64,000 bases of DNA. Origin: Berberis thunbergii (Eukaryota; Streptophyta; Magnoliopsida; Ranunculales; Berberidaceae). Positions within the stretch are counted from its first letter, which is position 1; each line of letters opens with the position of its first letter. This document shows positions 1 through 11,359 of this stretch, piece after piece. Under the pieces are notes generated by a model, which was not told the DNA's origin, did no database searches, and was given only the letters and a program-made list of their open reading frames with translations. The translations under genes and the position numbers were made by a program. Location of the stretch: assembly GCA_003290165.1 (NCBI GenBank), contig QNQO01000592.1, positions 434,001-498,000 of the forward strand, written 5' to 3'.

Positions 1-1389
1 ACCACTAAGTTGATCGGAACCAATCCGAACTTACCATTTAATACTAGTTTGGAATTTATTTTCTTGAATATATTTATTAATCTGTTGGGTTATTGTTTTC
101 AATTTTCACAAAACGAACGGAACAAGTATGGAAGAAAAAAAAACCCTGAAATGAAATGCTTGTTCTGTCGCTTTTTCTAATAGCCCTTCTCAGTACCTCA
201 CTTCACTTCTCCAGAACCAGATGGTTGAGGAAAGGCATTGTCAGAGCAAGCATCGACAGTGCAAATAACCTTGGACAAATTAAGGAGCAGACTTGCATCA
301 ACACTTTAGGTTAGGACATATCCAGAACCCAAACAATTTGATTTCAATATGCAATATGCTTGTTGAGATAATACTAATGTTTCAGTTTGTTTACGAACTC
401 TAGCATGTAGGCCGCTAGCTAGATTATTCTCTATTTACAGTCTTTTGTGAAATGTGAATTACTAACTGGAAATTGTTGTTTGGTTATCATTTGACATCCA
501 GGAAGCATATGTTAAAGCATTGGGAAGGGGGTTACAGGTTGGGCCCAAAGCGGATAATATCTTACTATGCGAATCAGGTCGTTACAGGTTGATGCTAGAG
601 CCCGTATTTCCTCGAGATCATCATGACACGTGTATGGCTTAGAAGTGTGACCATTTTTATGTATCAACACCAACAATCTTGCACATAGGGTTTTCAATGT
701 TAACGTGACGGTGCAAGCAAAGTGAAAAAGTTTGACAACAAATTTGTTTTTGTTGTTGATACAATTAAAACCCAAACCCTAAAATAGATTAAATGTATGT
801 CATGTCATGTTCATAGTGAATTTTTATGTATCATCACCAATTTAATTTTACATTTTGAGGGTCACAACGGTGAGGATCTGGTGGGAGATCAGATCTTTGA
901 TAATGTTGTGTTCTGTATTGGAACTCACGACCTTGAAATTCTGAATGCTCCTATAAGTGGTTTTGATGGAGGTGTGAGGAACCATCTAGGTAAGGTGGTT
1001 CTCACCGAAGTAAAGTTAGAGGCTATAAAAGATAATAATGGTGATCGTGAAGAGATATCATCTTGAGTAGATAGACTAGCAAAGACAGTTTGGAATGTCC
1101 ATTTCAGAAGATACTCAAAATGGAATTCCAGAAAAAAATAGGAAGGATGTCGGCATGTTATATGGTAGCCAAGAAAAATAGTAATCACTACCATCCGAAC
1201 TTTGTTTAAGATTAAGATTGAGCATGTTCTTTCATTATTGTTTTCTTTTGCAGAGGAATAGATGCTTGTAGGAAGTATACTTCTTCCATTATTGGATCAA
1301 CGGGAAAGACAAGTAGACTGTATATGAAAAGAAACATCTAATTTCCAGTTTGCAGTAGATATATTTCTATACTTCCAGTAGGTTAGGAT
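1..1389. other. Unassigned repeat-like sequence
   Basis: No gene is recognised here. An 89-codon open frame at 797-1066 (+) has no motif I know and no splice or family support. Because an hAT right terminus lies just downstream (to 1613) and no matching left terminus is in the window, this stretch may be the interior of that element, entering from outside the window. That is inference. Confidence 0.4.
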
Positions 1390-1613
1390 GTTCACCATTT
1401 AGAGCATTCACTTGTAATTAATATTCCTAATTAAAATATTAATAATAAATATAAAAAATTCAGTTCAGGACAGGAGGGGCGGGATTGAAAATCTTCATCC
1501 CACTCTAGATTGGGACAGGACGGGATCGGGATGGGATCGATCAATCCCAATAAGACCCATAAAAAATCGTGAGTGGACGAGATCGGGATTGTGGGATGGG
1601 ATGCCCACCCCTA
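1390..1613. mobile_element. Right-terminal part of an hAT element
   Basis: The segment ends in gggatgcccacccctA at 1598-1613, the reverse complement of the TAGGGGTGGGCA hAT terminus seen complete at 3310. The preceding 200 bp, an AT-rich run followed by alternating gacggga/cccat blocks, match the right end of the 3310-4162 element, so both belong to one family. The left terminus is not in the window. Confidence 0.7.
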
Positions 1614-2207
1614 AAGAAGATTGCATTGCTTGGAAAACTAAAATACGTGTAGCCGATTCCGAGAGTGTTCAAGAACAAGCTTTAATGATGAAGATGATTT
1701 TGATAATTTGTAAATACAAAATACTTTACAAAACTTCTTAATATTTCGTAAAATCTCGTTCAAACCATCAGTTAGTTCAAGGCCATATAACGATGCAAAA
1801 TGTTTTATGAAATTTTGAAAATTTTGGAAACTTGAAGTTTTTTTTCAAATGTGACCCAGATTTTTATTTGATCCCATAACCATTAAACGCCTCAAAGGTA
1901 AAAGGAGCTCCTAACTCCCTTACTCTCTTTTCCCGTATCTCTCTCTTCTCTATCAATAACCATCACCACCCTGTCGACCTCCTACACCACCTCCTCATTT
2001 ATCCTTCTCTTTCCTCTTATGTGCTTTTTATTCTTATCCTTTCTTATTTTCTTCAAAATACAAACACAAATTGGAATTAACAAACACAAATTGAAATTTT
2101 AGAAATACAAACAAAAATTTACAATACAAAAACAAACACTAAACAATAAATTTTTCATTAATATTTAAAAATATTACAAAACAAATTAAAAAAATACATT
2201 ATTTGTC

Positions 2208-2490
2208 TTGCCCATGGTCAACAAAGTCTTCGAGGGGATGCGTTCACGACCCTTTTTGTCGGAGGAGTAGTAGTCCACTAACGCACCATCACCATCATCA
2301 TCGTCCTCATTAGAGGATGATGATGATTCACTGTCCTCTTCCTTATCTGACAGTTTTTCCTCAGCGTCGTCCTTCTCATCATCTGAAGACGATGATGAGT
2401 GAAGGTCCTCATACCAAACAGAGTCGTTTTCGGGATCTCCAATTTCATCTCATTCTTCGTCGTAGAATTATTCTTTGAACATTGGCCTTT
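2208..2490 (-). pseudogene. Acidic Ser/Asp/Glu-rich coding remnant, copy 1
   Basis: On the minus strand this encodes a run of Ser, Asp and Glu followed by ALVDYYSSD and GRERIPSKTLL, the same peptide as in copy 2 near 6000-6290. Stops interrupt the upstream part in both copies. It resembles an acidic tail or linker of a transposon protein; the family is not identifiable from this fragment. Confidence 0.4.
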
Positions 2491-2896
2491 TTCTTTTCAT
2501 CTTCTCTTATTTATCTTGAATTGGTTATGAATATTAATATAATACTCCTCTTTTATAATGCTCAACTTAAATGAATTGGTTATGAATTTGTCTTCCCAAC
2601 CAATTATATTTGCATTCTCAAGCAATTCTATTTGTCTTCCCAATGAATTCTATTTGTTTTCTCAAGCAATTTTATTTGTCTTTTCAAGTAATTTCCTTGT
2701 GATTATGATATCATGGTGGTTCTCTCTGAGATACTCAAAATGCAGATTCAAAACTGAGCCCAATAATAACAATCGCAACAAATATACGCAATTGTGATTT
2801 TACAAATCGCAAAAATTCAACAATTGTATGAAATAGAGTCAAGTTTTTCCCAAAACGCAGCGGATCGTGCGAGTTGCTTTCATATCCTCGCAGCTA

Positions 2897-3168
2897 CCGC
2901 TGCATTTGGACAGAAAAAAAATTGTCCATTTTTTTAGATTTTTTGTATTTGAATATTTTTTGGGTTTTTCAGGTCCTATGGGTTTGATACAATATTGACA
3001 TATTTGATTTATTGCTAAACTCCACTTTTGAACACCCAAACTTGAGATTGTCAAAATGGCTTTAGCAATAAATCAAATATGTAAATAATGTAGCAAACCC
3101 ATAGGAATTGAAAAAAAAAATTCAAATAAACAAATGGACAGAGTCCGTTTTCTATCCAAACACAGCGG
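2897..3168. repeat. Foldback module 1
   Basis: Near-palindromic: ccgctgcatttggacag at the left is answered by ctatccaaacacagcgg at the right, and the inner arms (gggtttgatacaatattgac... and ...gtaaataatgtagcaaaccc) pair around a short loop near 3035. The same module recurs at 3291-4424 and 6592-6860. No coding potential. Confidence 0.75.
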
Positions 3169-3290
3169 ACAATGCGAGGATATAAACACAACTCACACGA
3201 TCCACTGCATTTTGGGCAAAAAAAAGTATGGTTCTGTCCAAACGCAACGATAGCTGCGAAAACAAACTTGTCATATATTCGTGGCATCCT

Positions 3291-4424
3291 CCGCGTTTGG
3301 ACAGAAAACTAGGGGTGGGCACGGGACGGGATAGGACGAGATATACCCATCCCTATCCCATCCTGTTCATACGGGATCGGGAGGGGACAGGATCGACATA
3401 CTGCATGTGACTGCTGCGAAAATTATCATCATATAAGAGCGTGAAAAATAACTTTCTTATAATTAGATATAGATGTGGCATGCAAATATAAGGGTAGCCA
3501 CTAAATCCCCTAACAATGAAGTCGAGTGGGCTGACTTTTAGAAAATGACATGATAAATGGGACCCACTAAGAGTATTGTGTCGCTGTGATGGTCTCTCAA
3601 CTAATTTTACAATTTCATTACTGTGGGAAACAAAATTCATGGTTCATTGACAAAATGACATTTCATCTTTTTTATAAAAGAAATATATACCTATTGGTGA
3701 TGCTCTAACATTTTCATAATGGTTTACCATTAATACATATATTGTAATTAAAAAATATTTTTACAGCCCGGGGCATCTCAAATTCTTGGCTCCGCCCCTG
3801 AATGTTCCCTTTTGAATATGTATTACTCAGTTAATTGTTATTTTTCATCTTCACCTGGGTATTATCAATATTTGGAAGTTAAATAATTTGAGCCACTTTT
3901 ATTGGGAATCCAAGCAACTGTCTGCTATATTGCTCTTGCTTAATGAATATTTATTTATTGAAGTAACATTTCTGTTACCACTGCAAACACCATGAGTTTC
4001 TGTCAGTCATCTGTAAGTTTATATGAATAAAAAAAATAAATAAACAAATAAAATATTAATATTAATAATAAATATTAAAAAATTAGCTCGGGACTTATTC
4101 AATCCCATTAAGACCCGGAAAAATCGGGACGGGATGGGATCAGGATGAGATGTCCACCCCTACAGAAAACAGACTCTGTCAATTTTTTGTATTTGAATAT
4201 TTTTTGGGTTTTTTCAATTCCTATGGATTGATACAGTATTGACATATTTGATTAATTGCTAAACCCTACTTTTGAACACCGTAACTTGAGAATGTCAAAA
4301 GTGGGGTTTAACAATAAATCAAATATGTAAATACTGTAGCAAACCCATATGAATTGAAAAAAATATATTTCAAATACAAAAATTCCAAACAAGGGACAGT
4401 CTGTTTTATGTCCAAACGCAGCGG
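3291..4424. repeat. Foldback module 2, split by an hAT insertion
   Basis: The arms begin ccgcgtttggacag at 3291 and end gtccaaacgcagcgg at 4424. The inner palindrome lies at about 4186-4383 around aacttgagaatgtcaaaa. The left arm is interrupted at 3310 by the hAT element; removing it and one 8-bp target duplication gives a foldback collinear with module 3 at 6592-6860. Confidence 0.75.
3302..4170. mobile_element. Non-autonomous hAT element with intact 8-bp TSD
   Basis: The element occupies 3310-4162. The left end is TAGGGGTGGGCACGGG and the right end TGTCCACCCCTA, imperfect terminal inverted repeats of the hAT type. It is flanked by identical 8-bp duplications, CAGAAAAC at 3302-3309 and 4163-4170, the size hAT transposases make. 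The 853-bp interior has no transposase-like frame, so it is a deletion derivative or long MITE that needs a transposase supplied elsewhere. The matching uninserted site, with a single CAGAAAAC, is at 6605-6612 in the other tandem copy. Confidence 0.92.
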
Positions 4425-5967
4425 ACAACGCAAGTATATGAATATCTTGCAACTACTGCTGTGTTTGGAAAGAAACCAGACTCTGTTTTTTACCCAAAAC
4501 GCAGTAGATCGTGTGGTTGGTTGTCTAGGGCTCGCACGTTCCATTGTATTTAGTTTTTTGTAGGCATTTTGGACAATTTTGCATGTGTCGCTGCGCTTTA
4601 CTTTGTTTTGTTTGTATAGGCCGCAACAAATGTATGCGTATGGCTCTTACGTGCTGCTATGTTTGGGTACAAACTCTTACTACTCTGTTATGTTTCAGGG
4701 CACTTACAATAGGTTTTTTTCAAATCGTCAAGCGGTCTTAGATAGGCTCTCCCTTTTTTTTCAAATCGTCAAGCGATCTTAGACCCCTTACGTGTTCGCA
4801 TAGTTGAAGTGAGCAGGAATTAAAAGGCATAACTTTATTTTTTGAATTTGATGGAAAAAAAATTAAAATATTTTGCGAAGCAAATCTACAAATGTAAGTA
4901 TTTTTTATTGTATTTTTGTTGTGTTTTTAGATACCATGCATGCAAATATTATAAGCAATGAAAATGCAATTGCAAATAATACAAAATTCATAATTGCATT
5001 ATACAAGCAACATCCCAAAAAATTTATATATACAAACTAAACATATGGGCATCTCGGATCAACAAGATCAACCTTTACAATTGGCTAACAAGGTCAACAT
5101 ATGGACATCTCGTCCTCATCAACATTTACACTCGAAAATAGTGCCTTATGCTTCTTCTTTTTTCATTTTTTTACCACTGAAGCGGTAACTGTGTTCTTGT
5201 GGCACCATCGATATAAGAAATCCGAGTGCATCTCACATACTTTTTACAAACTGAGGTGGTAAATGTGTCCTTGTGGCACTACCGATATGAGAAATTTGAG
5301 TGCACCTCACATCTTTTTACAAACGAAGGCAGTAACTTTGTTTTTGTTACACCATTGAAAATTTTTTTGCCCTTGCGTAGGTTCAGGCAAGTGTTGGTTC
5401 CCCACTCATAGGAACCATCGCGAGGGCGAAGGAGAAAAAAATAGGGCGAAAACTAAAATACGTGTAGCCGATTCCGAGAGTATTCAAGAACGAGCTTTAA
5501 TGATGAAGATGATTTTGATAATTTGTAAATACAAAATACTTTACAAAAATTCTTAATATTTCGTAAAATCTCATTCAAATCATAAGTTAGTTCAAGGCTA
5601 TATAACGGTGCAAAATGTTTTACGAAATTTTGGAAACTTGAAGTTTTTTTTTTCAAATGTGACCCAGATTTTTATTTGATCCCATAACCATTAAACGCCT
5701 CAAAGGTAAAAGGAGCTCCTAACTCCCTTACTCTCTTCTCCCGTCTCTCTCTCTACTCCGTCAAAAACCATCACCAACCTGTCGACCTCCTACACCACTT
5801 CCTCATTTCTCCCTCTTTTTCCTCTTATGTGTTTTTTCTTCTTATCATCTCTTATTTTCTTATTTTTCTTCCCTTATTTTCTTCAAAATACAAACACAAA
5901 TTGAAATTTTAGAAATACAAACAAAAATTTACAATACAAAAACAAACACTAAACAATAAATTTTTCA

Positions 5968-6290
5968 TTAATATTTAAAAATATTACAAAATAAATTAAA
6001 AAATACATTATTTGTCTTGCCCATGGTCAACAAAGTCTTTGAGGGGATGCGTTCACGGCCCTCTTCGTCGGAGGAGTAGTAGTCCACTAACACACCATCA
6101 TCATCGTCCTCATCAGAGGATGATGATGATTCACTGTCATCTTCCTCATCTGACAATTTTTCCTCAGCATCGTCTTTCTCATCATCTGAAGACGATGATG
6201 AGTGAGGGTCCTCATACCAAACAGAGTCGTCTTCGGGATCTCCAATTTCATCTCATTCTTCGTCGCATAATTATTCTTTGAACATTGGGC
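5968..6290 (-). pseudogene. Acidic Ser/Asp/Glu-rich coding remnant, copy 2
   Basis: The minus strand has a 62-codon open frame starting at 6156 with a Ser/Asp/Glu run, then VLVDYYSSDEEGRERIPSK and an AT-rich end. Upstream in the same frame (to about 6290) the acidic stretch continues with stop interruptions. This resembles a disordered acidic segment of a transposase or accessory protein. I do not recognise the family and see no catalytic motif. Confidence 0.4.
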
Positions 6291-6591
6291 TTTTTCTCTT
6301 CATCTTCTCTTCTTTATCTTGAATTGATTATGAATATTAATAGAATACTCATCTTTTATAATGCTCAACTTAAATGACAACTTAAATGAATTGGTTATGA
6401 ATTTGTCTTCCCAACCAATTATATTTGCATTCTCAAGCACTTCTATTTGCATTCTCAAGCAATTCTATTTGTCTTCCTAATGAATTATATTTGTTTTCTC
6501 AAGAAATTTTATTTGTCTTTTCAAGTAATTTTCTTGTGATTATGCAATCATGGTGGTTCTCCCTGAAAATTTGTCATATATTCGTGGTGTC

Positions 6592-6860
6592 CTCTGTGTT
6601 TGGACAGAAAACAAACTCTGTAAATTTTTTGTATTTGAATATTTTTTGGGTTTTTTCAATTCTTATAGATTTGATACAGTATTTGACATATTTGATTAAT
6701 TGCTAAACCCCACTTTTGAACACCGCAACTTGAGAAGGTCAAAAGTGGGGTTTAGCAATAAATCAAATATGTAAATACTGTAGCAAACCCATATGAATTG
6801 AAAAAAAAAATACAAAAACTCAAAAAAATGGACAGTCTGTTTTATGTCCAAATGCAGCGG
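6592..6860. repeat. Foldback module 3 (uninserted)
   Basis: Arms ctgtgtttggacagaaaac (left) and tatgtccaaatgcagcgg (right), with inner arms around 6720 (ccccacttttgaacacc / gtcaaaagtgggg). It keeps the single CAGAAAAC (6605-6612) that is duplicated around the hAT insertion in module 2. Confidence 0.75.
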
Positions 6861-7869
6861 ACAATGCAAGTATATGAATATCTTCCGCAACTACCGCTGT
6901 GTTTGGAAAGAAACCAGACTCTATTTTTTACCCAAAAAGCAGCGGAGCGTGCGGTTGATTGTCTAGGGCTCGCACGTTCCATTGTGTTTGGTTCTTTGTA
7001 GGCATTTTGGACAATTTCGCATGTCCCGCTACGCTTTACTTTGTTTTGTTCGCATAGGCCGCTGCAAATGTATGCGTATGGCTCTTATGTGCCGCTACGT
7101 TTGGGTACAAACTCTTACTACTCTGTTATGTTTCATGGCACTTACAATAGGTTTTTTTCAAATCGTCAAGTGGTCTTAGACAGGCTTTCCCTTTTTTTCA
7201 AATCGTCAACGTGTTCGCATAGTTGAAGTGAGCAAGAATTAAAAGGCAGAACTTTATTTTTTGAATTTGATGGAAAAAATTAAAATATTTTGCGAAGCAA
7301 ATCTACAAATGTAAGTATTTTTTATTGTATTTTTATATACTATGTATGCAAATATTATAAGCAATGAAAATGCAATTGCAAATAATACAAAATTCATAAC
7401 TGCATTATATAAGCAACATCCCAAAAAATTTATATATACAAACTAAACATATGGGCATCTCGGATCAACAAGATCGACCTTTACAATTGGCTAACAAGGT
7501 CAACATATGGACATCTCGTCCTCATCAACATTTACACTCGAAAATAGTGCCTTATGTTTTTTTTTTTTTTCATTTTTTTACCACTGAGGTGGTACCTGTG
7601 TTATTGTGGCACCGTCGATATGAGAAATCCGAGTGCACCTCACATACTTTTTACAAATTGAGGTGGTAAATGTGTCCTTGTGGCACCACCGATATGAGAA
7701 ATCTGAGTGCACCTCACATACTTTTTACAAACTGAGGCAGTAACTTTATTTTTGTTGCACCATCGACAAATTTTTTGCCCTCGCGTAGGTTCAGACAAGT
7801 GTGGGTTCCCCACTCATAGGAACCACCATGAGGGCGAAGGAGAAAAAAACAGGGCGAAAAATTAAAAAT

Positions 7870-8345
7870 ATAAACAAATAAGAAGAATAAGAAGATGGGA
7901 GGAAGTGAGATGAGCGATGGTGGTGGTGAGGCGGAAAAGGAGAAGGATGAGAGGTGGCGAGGTTGTGGTGGTGAAGAGGCGGATGAGGAGCGGTGGTGGT
8001 GGTGAGGGGAGAATGAGGAAGTGGATGAAATGGTAAATAGGAGGAGGATGAGAGGTGGCAAGGTGGTTGGGTGAAGGGGAGGGTGGTGGGGTGAAGGGGA
8101 GGAAGACGAGGAATATGAGGTGGTTGTAAAGGGGAGGAGGAGGATGGGGTGGTGGTGGGGAGGTAGTGGTGGTAAAGGGGAGGAGGAGGAGAAGTGGCGA
8201 TGGCAAGGTGGTGGGGTGGAGGAGGAGGATGAGGTGGTGGTGGTGAGGAAAGGAAAAGGATGAGGTGGTGGGGTGAAGATGAAGAGGAGAGGTGGCCATG
8301 GATGGCGAGGTGGAGGAGGAGGAGGCGGTGGTTGTGAGATGTGGG
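7870..8345. repeat. Purine-rich low-complexity tract
   Basis: About 470 bp in which the plus strand is almost entirely A/G with interspersed T (ggtggtggtgagg, gaggaggagga). Long open frames on either strand are a by-product of the composition (Pro/His/Ser-rich on minus) and are not taken as genes. Confidence 0.8.
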
Positions 8346-8576
8346 TTAGGTTTTTATTTTATTTTTATATAGTGGTAGGGATGGCAGTGAGGTGGATTTT
8401 CACAGATATCCACCCCGCCCACTCCGTTTGGGGCAGTTTTGGATATGCCTAAAAGGATTTCGGGGAGGATACGAATATCCAAACACAATCCATCAAATAT
8501 TCGGAGCGGATACAGATTTGGACAGATCCGCCCGCGGATATACATTTAAGTACAAAAATTACTGAAATGCCCTTAC

Positions 8577-8588
8577 CCTATAAAAAGG
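8577..8588 (+). promoter_or_regulatory. TATA-box-like core promoter inside hAT-like element
   Basis: cctataaaaagg followed about 30 bp later by a CT-rich stretch typical of plant transcription starts (ctctcaccctac). It could be the relic promoter of the element transposase; no complete gene follows. Confidence 0.35.
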
Positions 8589-8636
8589 AAAAAAAACTCT
8601 CACCCTACTTTTCAGTTCTCACTCTGCCTCTCACTT

Positions 8637-8668
8637 CTCTCTCACTCACTCACTCACTCACTCACTCT
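8637..8668. repeat. (TCAC)n microsatellite
   Basis: Six to seven tandem CTCA/TCAC units in the presumed leader region of the hAT-like element. Confidence 0.85.
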
Positions 8669-9610
8669 GGAATGTTCTTCTTCAATCTCTCTATTGATAC
8701 TAGGGCATCTGAGATCTGGTGATCCTTCATCAGCTAACTCCGTCGTTGGCGGTGGTTGGTCGATGGGAAGAAAGACGCAGTCATCTTCATCAGCTAACTC
8801 AGTCGTTGGCGATGGTGATTCTTCATCCAAATCCGAAACGACCAAGGAGAGACGCCTCTCTTTCGTCCACCAGAGGCTTTGCTTACACATATAAATTGAG
8901 AGAAATCTCTTCATCCCCATGAGTGGAGGATGAGATTTGCTTACACAGAAGAATACAGGCAGGAAAATTGAGAGAAATCTCTTCATCCCCCATAGTTCGT
9001 CGTAGTTGATCACTTTCTCTCTCTTCGATGGTGGTAATGGAACATCTTCTCCATTTATGTTGGTGATCCGATCTCTCCATGTGCCTTCCCTGGCAATGGT
9101 TGGAGGTTGGTCTCTTTTTTTTAGGTCATCTTTTGGTGGTGGTAGTAGGGTGGTCTAACTAAGGTAAAATCATTCAGAGACAATGACACCATTAGCAATA
9201 GAGATCGAAATCAAGCAAATTCTCAAACTCATACAGAGATCAAATACAAACAGATCGAAATAATGAGAGGAGGGTTAATACAAAAAGGGTTCATCAGGAT
9301 TTCTTCTTATCAGAATACAAGCATATTCTCATTCCCAAAAAACTAGCAGAAATTGAGAAGAATAATCTTTTTTTAAACAGATATTAGGTGCAGGTTAGAT
9401 ATCCGCCAACCCGGTCAAAGCGGGGATGGTTTTTGAAAAATTATGTAAATGGATATTTGGGGCAAATTCAGGAGTCCGCGATCCCCAACAGAGCAGGAAT
9501 ATATTTGCCTAAATCCACTCTAATCTGCCTCATTATTATCTATATAGAGTGAGGGTGTCCTTCAGCAGAAATGATAAGTTTTGAATCTTCCATTAGACAC
9601 ATTACACTAA

Positions 9611-9825
9611 GGGGGGGTATTCAATCATGTATTTTAATGGATTCTGAAAGATTTTAAAGTCCATTAAAATACAGGGGTATTCAATTAAGGATTTAAAACA
9701 ATACAATGAAATCCAGGGGTATTCAATCATGGATTTTAAATGATTGTTTTATAATCCATTAAAATCATGGGGTATTCAATCATGGATTTTAAACAATACA
9801 ATAAAATCTAGGGGTATTCAAACAA
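9611..9825. repeat. Iterated terminal motif at left end of Harbinger element
   Basis: The terminal motif ggggtattcaatcatgg-atttta recurs five times in the same orientation, at about 9611, 9673, 9714, 9769 and 9810, spaced 40-60 bp and separated by attaaaatcc-type sequence. The right end (15650-15882) has repeated aaaatccattaaaatcca blocks but only one gaatacccaccc terminus. Confidence 0.8.
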
Positions 9826-10424
9826 CAGGAGATTTTAATGGATTTGTTGACTTGATGGATTTTAAAGGACTTTGAAGGATTTATCTTAGAAAAATATAAA
9901 TACCAAAGTCATTTCAAAATCTAGCCCCTCACCCTGGAATTTCAATCTCTACCAACACTGCTCCCACCAACACTCTGTCAGCTCCCACCTGCTCCCACCA
10001 ACACTCTGTCTCTATCGTCATTGTCTCCTTTCTCAGCAGTGAAAGTGAAACCAGGTACGATTCCATCCCATTTTTTTTTTTTTTTTGTCATGTTATTCAA
10101 AACAACAAAAATTTGCTTTGTTGGGTTGCCATATTTTTTTATTTTTTTTTTTGGGTTTTTTCATGCTCTTGAACAAAAACATGCAGTAGGATTTTTGGAT
10201 TTCTTCCAATGAATAGCAAAATGATGATACAGGGATGATTAGATACATTCACATATCTATATAACCACAAATCTATACAGAGATACAATCACAAGTATAA
10301 ACAGATGATGAGATATAGAAAATACAATCATAAATGGATGATGATACAGAGAACAGAGAAGATGATTATGAGATGATGAGGTTTCCTTGCTCTTGTCGAC
10401 ATACAGAGATGATGGGTTTCCTGC

Positions 10425-10545
10425 TCTCGTCTCCCTCCTCGTCTCCCTGCTATCGTCTCCTCGTCTTCCTCCTCGTCTCCTCGTCTCCTCGTCTTCCTCC
10501 TCGTCTCCTCGTCTTCCTGCTCGTCTCCTCGTTTCCTTGCTGTTG
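10425..10545. repeat. CT-rich minisatellite (tcgtctcc/tcgtcttcc)
   Basis: Irregular tandem tcgtctcctcgtcttcctcc units inside the Harbinger element. Open frames on both strands reflect composition only. Confidence 0.8.
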
Positions 10546-10916
10546 TCAACATACAGAGAGATACAGAGAATGAAAAACAATCTTCACTCAAAAAAAAAAC
10601 ATAGAAAGAATACATTCCCTAATCTCTCATTGCTCTTCCAATTCAGATCCCATAATGAAAAAAAATTCCAAAAAACACATTTGATAGAGAGAAAAACAAA
10701 CCTATACATCCTCTCTGTATTCAACCATTTCAACATACAAAAGATTCCAAAATATACAACCTCTGATTGGCAGTGGGATGGGGCAAGGAGTTATGACTAT
10801 CATTCTGCTTCTTCTGCGTCTTCTCTCTGTCTATAGGAAGCAAGTGTTGAGGGGGCTTCCATGTAATAAGAACACATTACAAGAATCAAAGATAAGATGA
10901 AATTCAAAAAGCTAAC

Positions 10917-11060
10917 CTGAACACTCGTCTCCAACAACAAGCCCATGGAGAGAACCCCACACAAGAGCATAATACACCAACTCCTGAAGCAAATCTGGGT
11001 TGATAGATTGAACCCCAGATATGGGTTCTGAAGTGCTTCCACCAGAATGGGTTGCACTGA
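10917..11060 (-). pseudogene. Glutathione synthetase exon fragment captured by Harbinger element
   Basis: On the minus strand the frame reads INPDLLQELVYYALVWGSLH then GLVVGD and ends SG at a GT (donor AG|GTTAGC at 10915-10916). This matches the N-terminal region of plant glutathione synthetase (GSH2), where a conserved ALVW-LHGLVVGD block is followed by SG-VPGVG. The rest of the gene, including the ATP-grasp catalytic core, is absent. Adjacent minus-strand sequence to about 11310 may be its leader or transit-peptide exon but is not conserved enough to claim. Recognition is from memory of the family and is moderately secure. Confidence 0.55.
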
Positions 11061-11359
11061 GTTCAACTGACCCAGATTTTAGAGGCGAAAATGAGGCGAA
11101 AATTGAGGGTGGATTGAAGATCCCAGTGGTGGGCGAAAATTGAGGGTGGATTGAAAATTGGGAGTGAAGAGTGATTTGAGTTGCAAGTGGAAAGAGTAGG
11201 TGAAGAGCAGAATGCCACCAGAAGTCTGATTTTCTTCACTGTTGAAACCCCAGTCCATCAACCCCACACTGTGAACCCCCAAAAAAGAGCAAACTTTACA
11301 TAAGCTTTCCAATCAAAACAACATATACATGAAATAAACCCCAATTTTCTAAACCAAGC

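Larger units (their letters stand above)
1633..5447. repeat. Large tandem duplication, copy 1
   Basis: It starts with gaaaactaaaatacgtgtag and ends with an AT-rich, gggcgaa-type border, and is followed directly by a second copy starting with the same bases at 5448. Copy 1 carries an hAT insertion (3310-4162) and about 535 bp (roughly 2728-3264) absent from copy 2. Shared landmarks run in the same order in both: an acidic coding remnant, repeated caattctatttgtctt runs, foldback modules, and a tail with a repeated gtggcaccatcgatatgag motif. The parent element class is not identified. Confidence 0.8.
5448..7861. repeat. Large tandem duplication, copy 2
   Basis: Collinear with copy 1 from the gaaaactaaaatacgtgtag start to the ccactcataggaaccacc...gggcgaaaa end, without the hAT insertion and without the extra 535 bp near the middle. 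Similarity to copy 1 is high by eye, with scattered substitutions and short indels, which points to a fairly old duplication. Confidence 0.8.
8383..9533. mobile_element. hAT-like element, degraded right end
   Basis: The left end reads TAGGGATGGCAGTGAGGTGG, and the right end carries the complementary theme (aatccactctaatctgcctcatt) but lacks an exact ccatcccta terminus. Similar TATATAG-type bases flank both sides (8370-8382 and 9531-9541), a possible decayed target duplication. The interior holds a plant-like core promoter and a TCAC microsatellite but no transposase. The class call rests mainly on the left terminus. Confidence 0.5.

Noticed and set aside
7862..8299. Long Pro/Ser/His-rich minus-strand frames
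   Set aside because: They arise from a purine-rich tract; both strands and several frames are open, with no domain or splice structure.
10257..10615. Arg/Glu-rich frames on minus
   Set aside because: Products of the tcgtctcc minisatellite; alternative frames give equally long Ser/Leu peptides.
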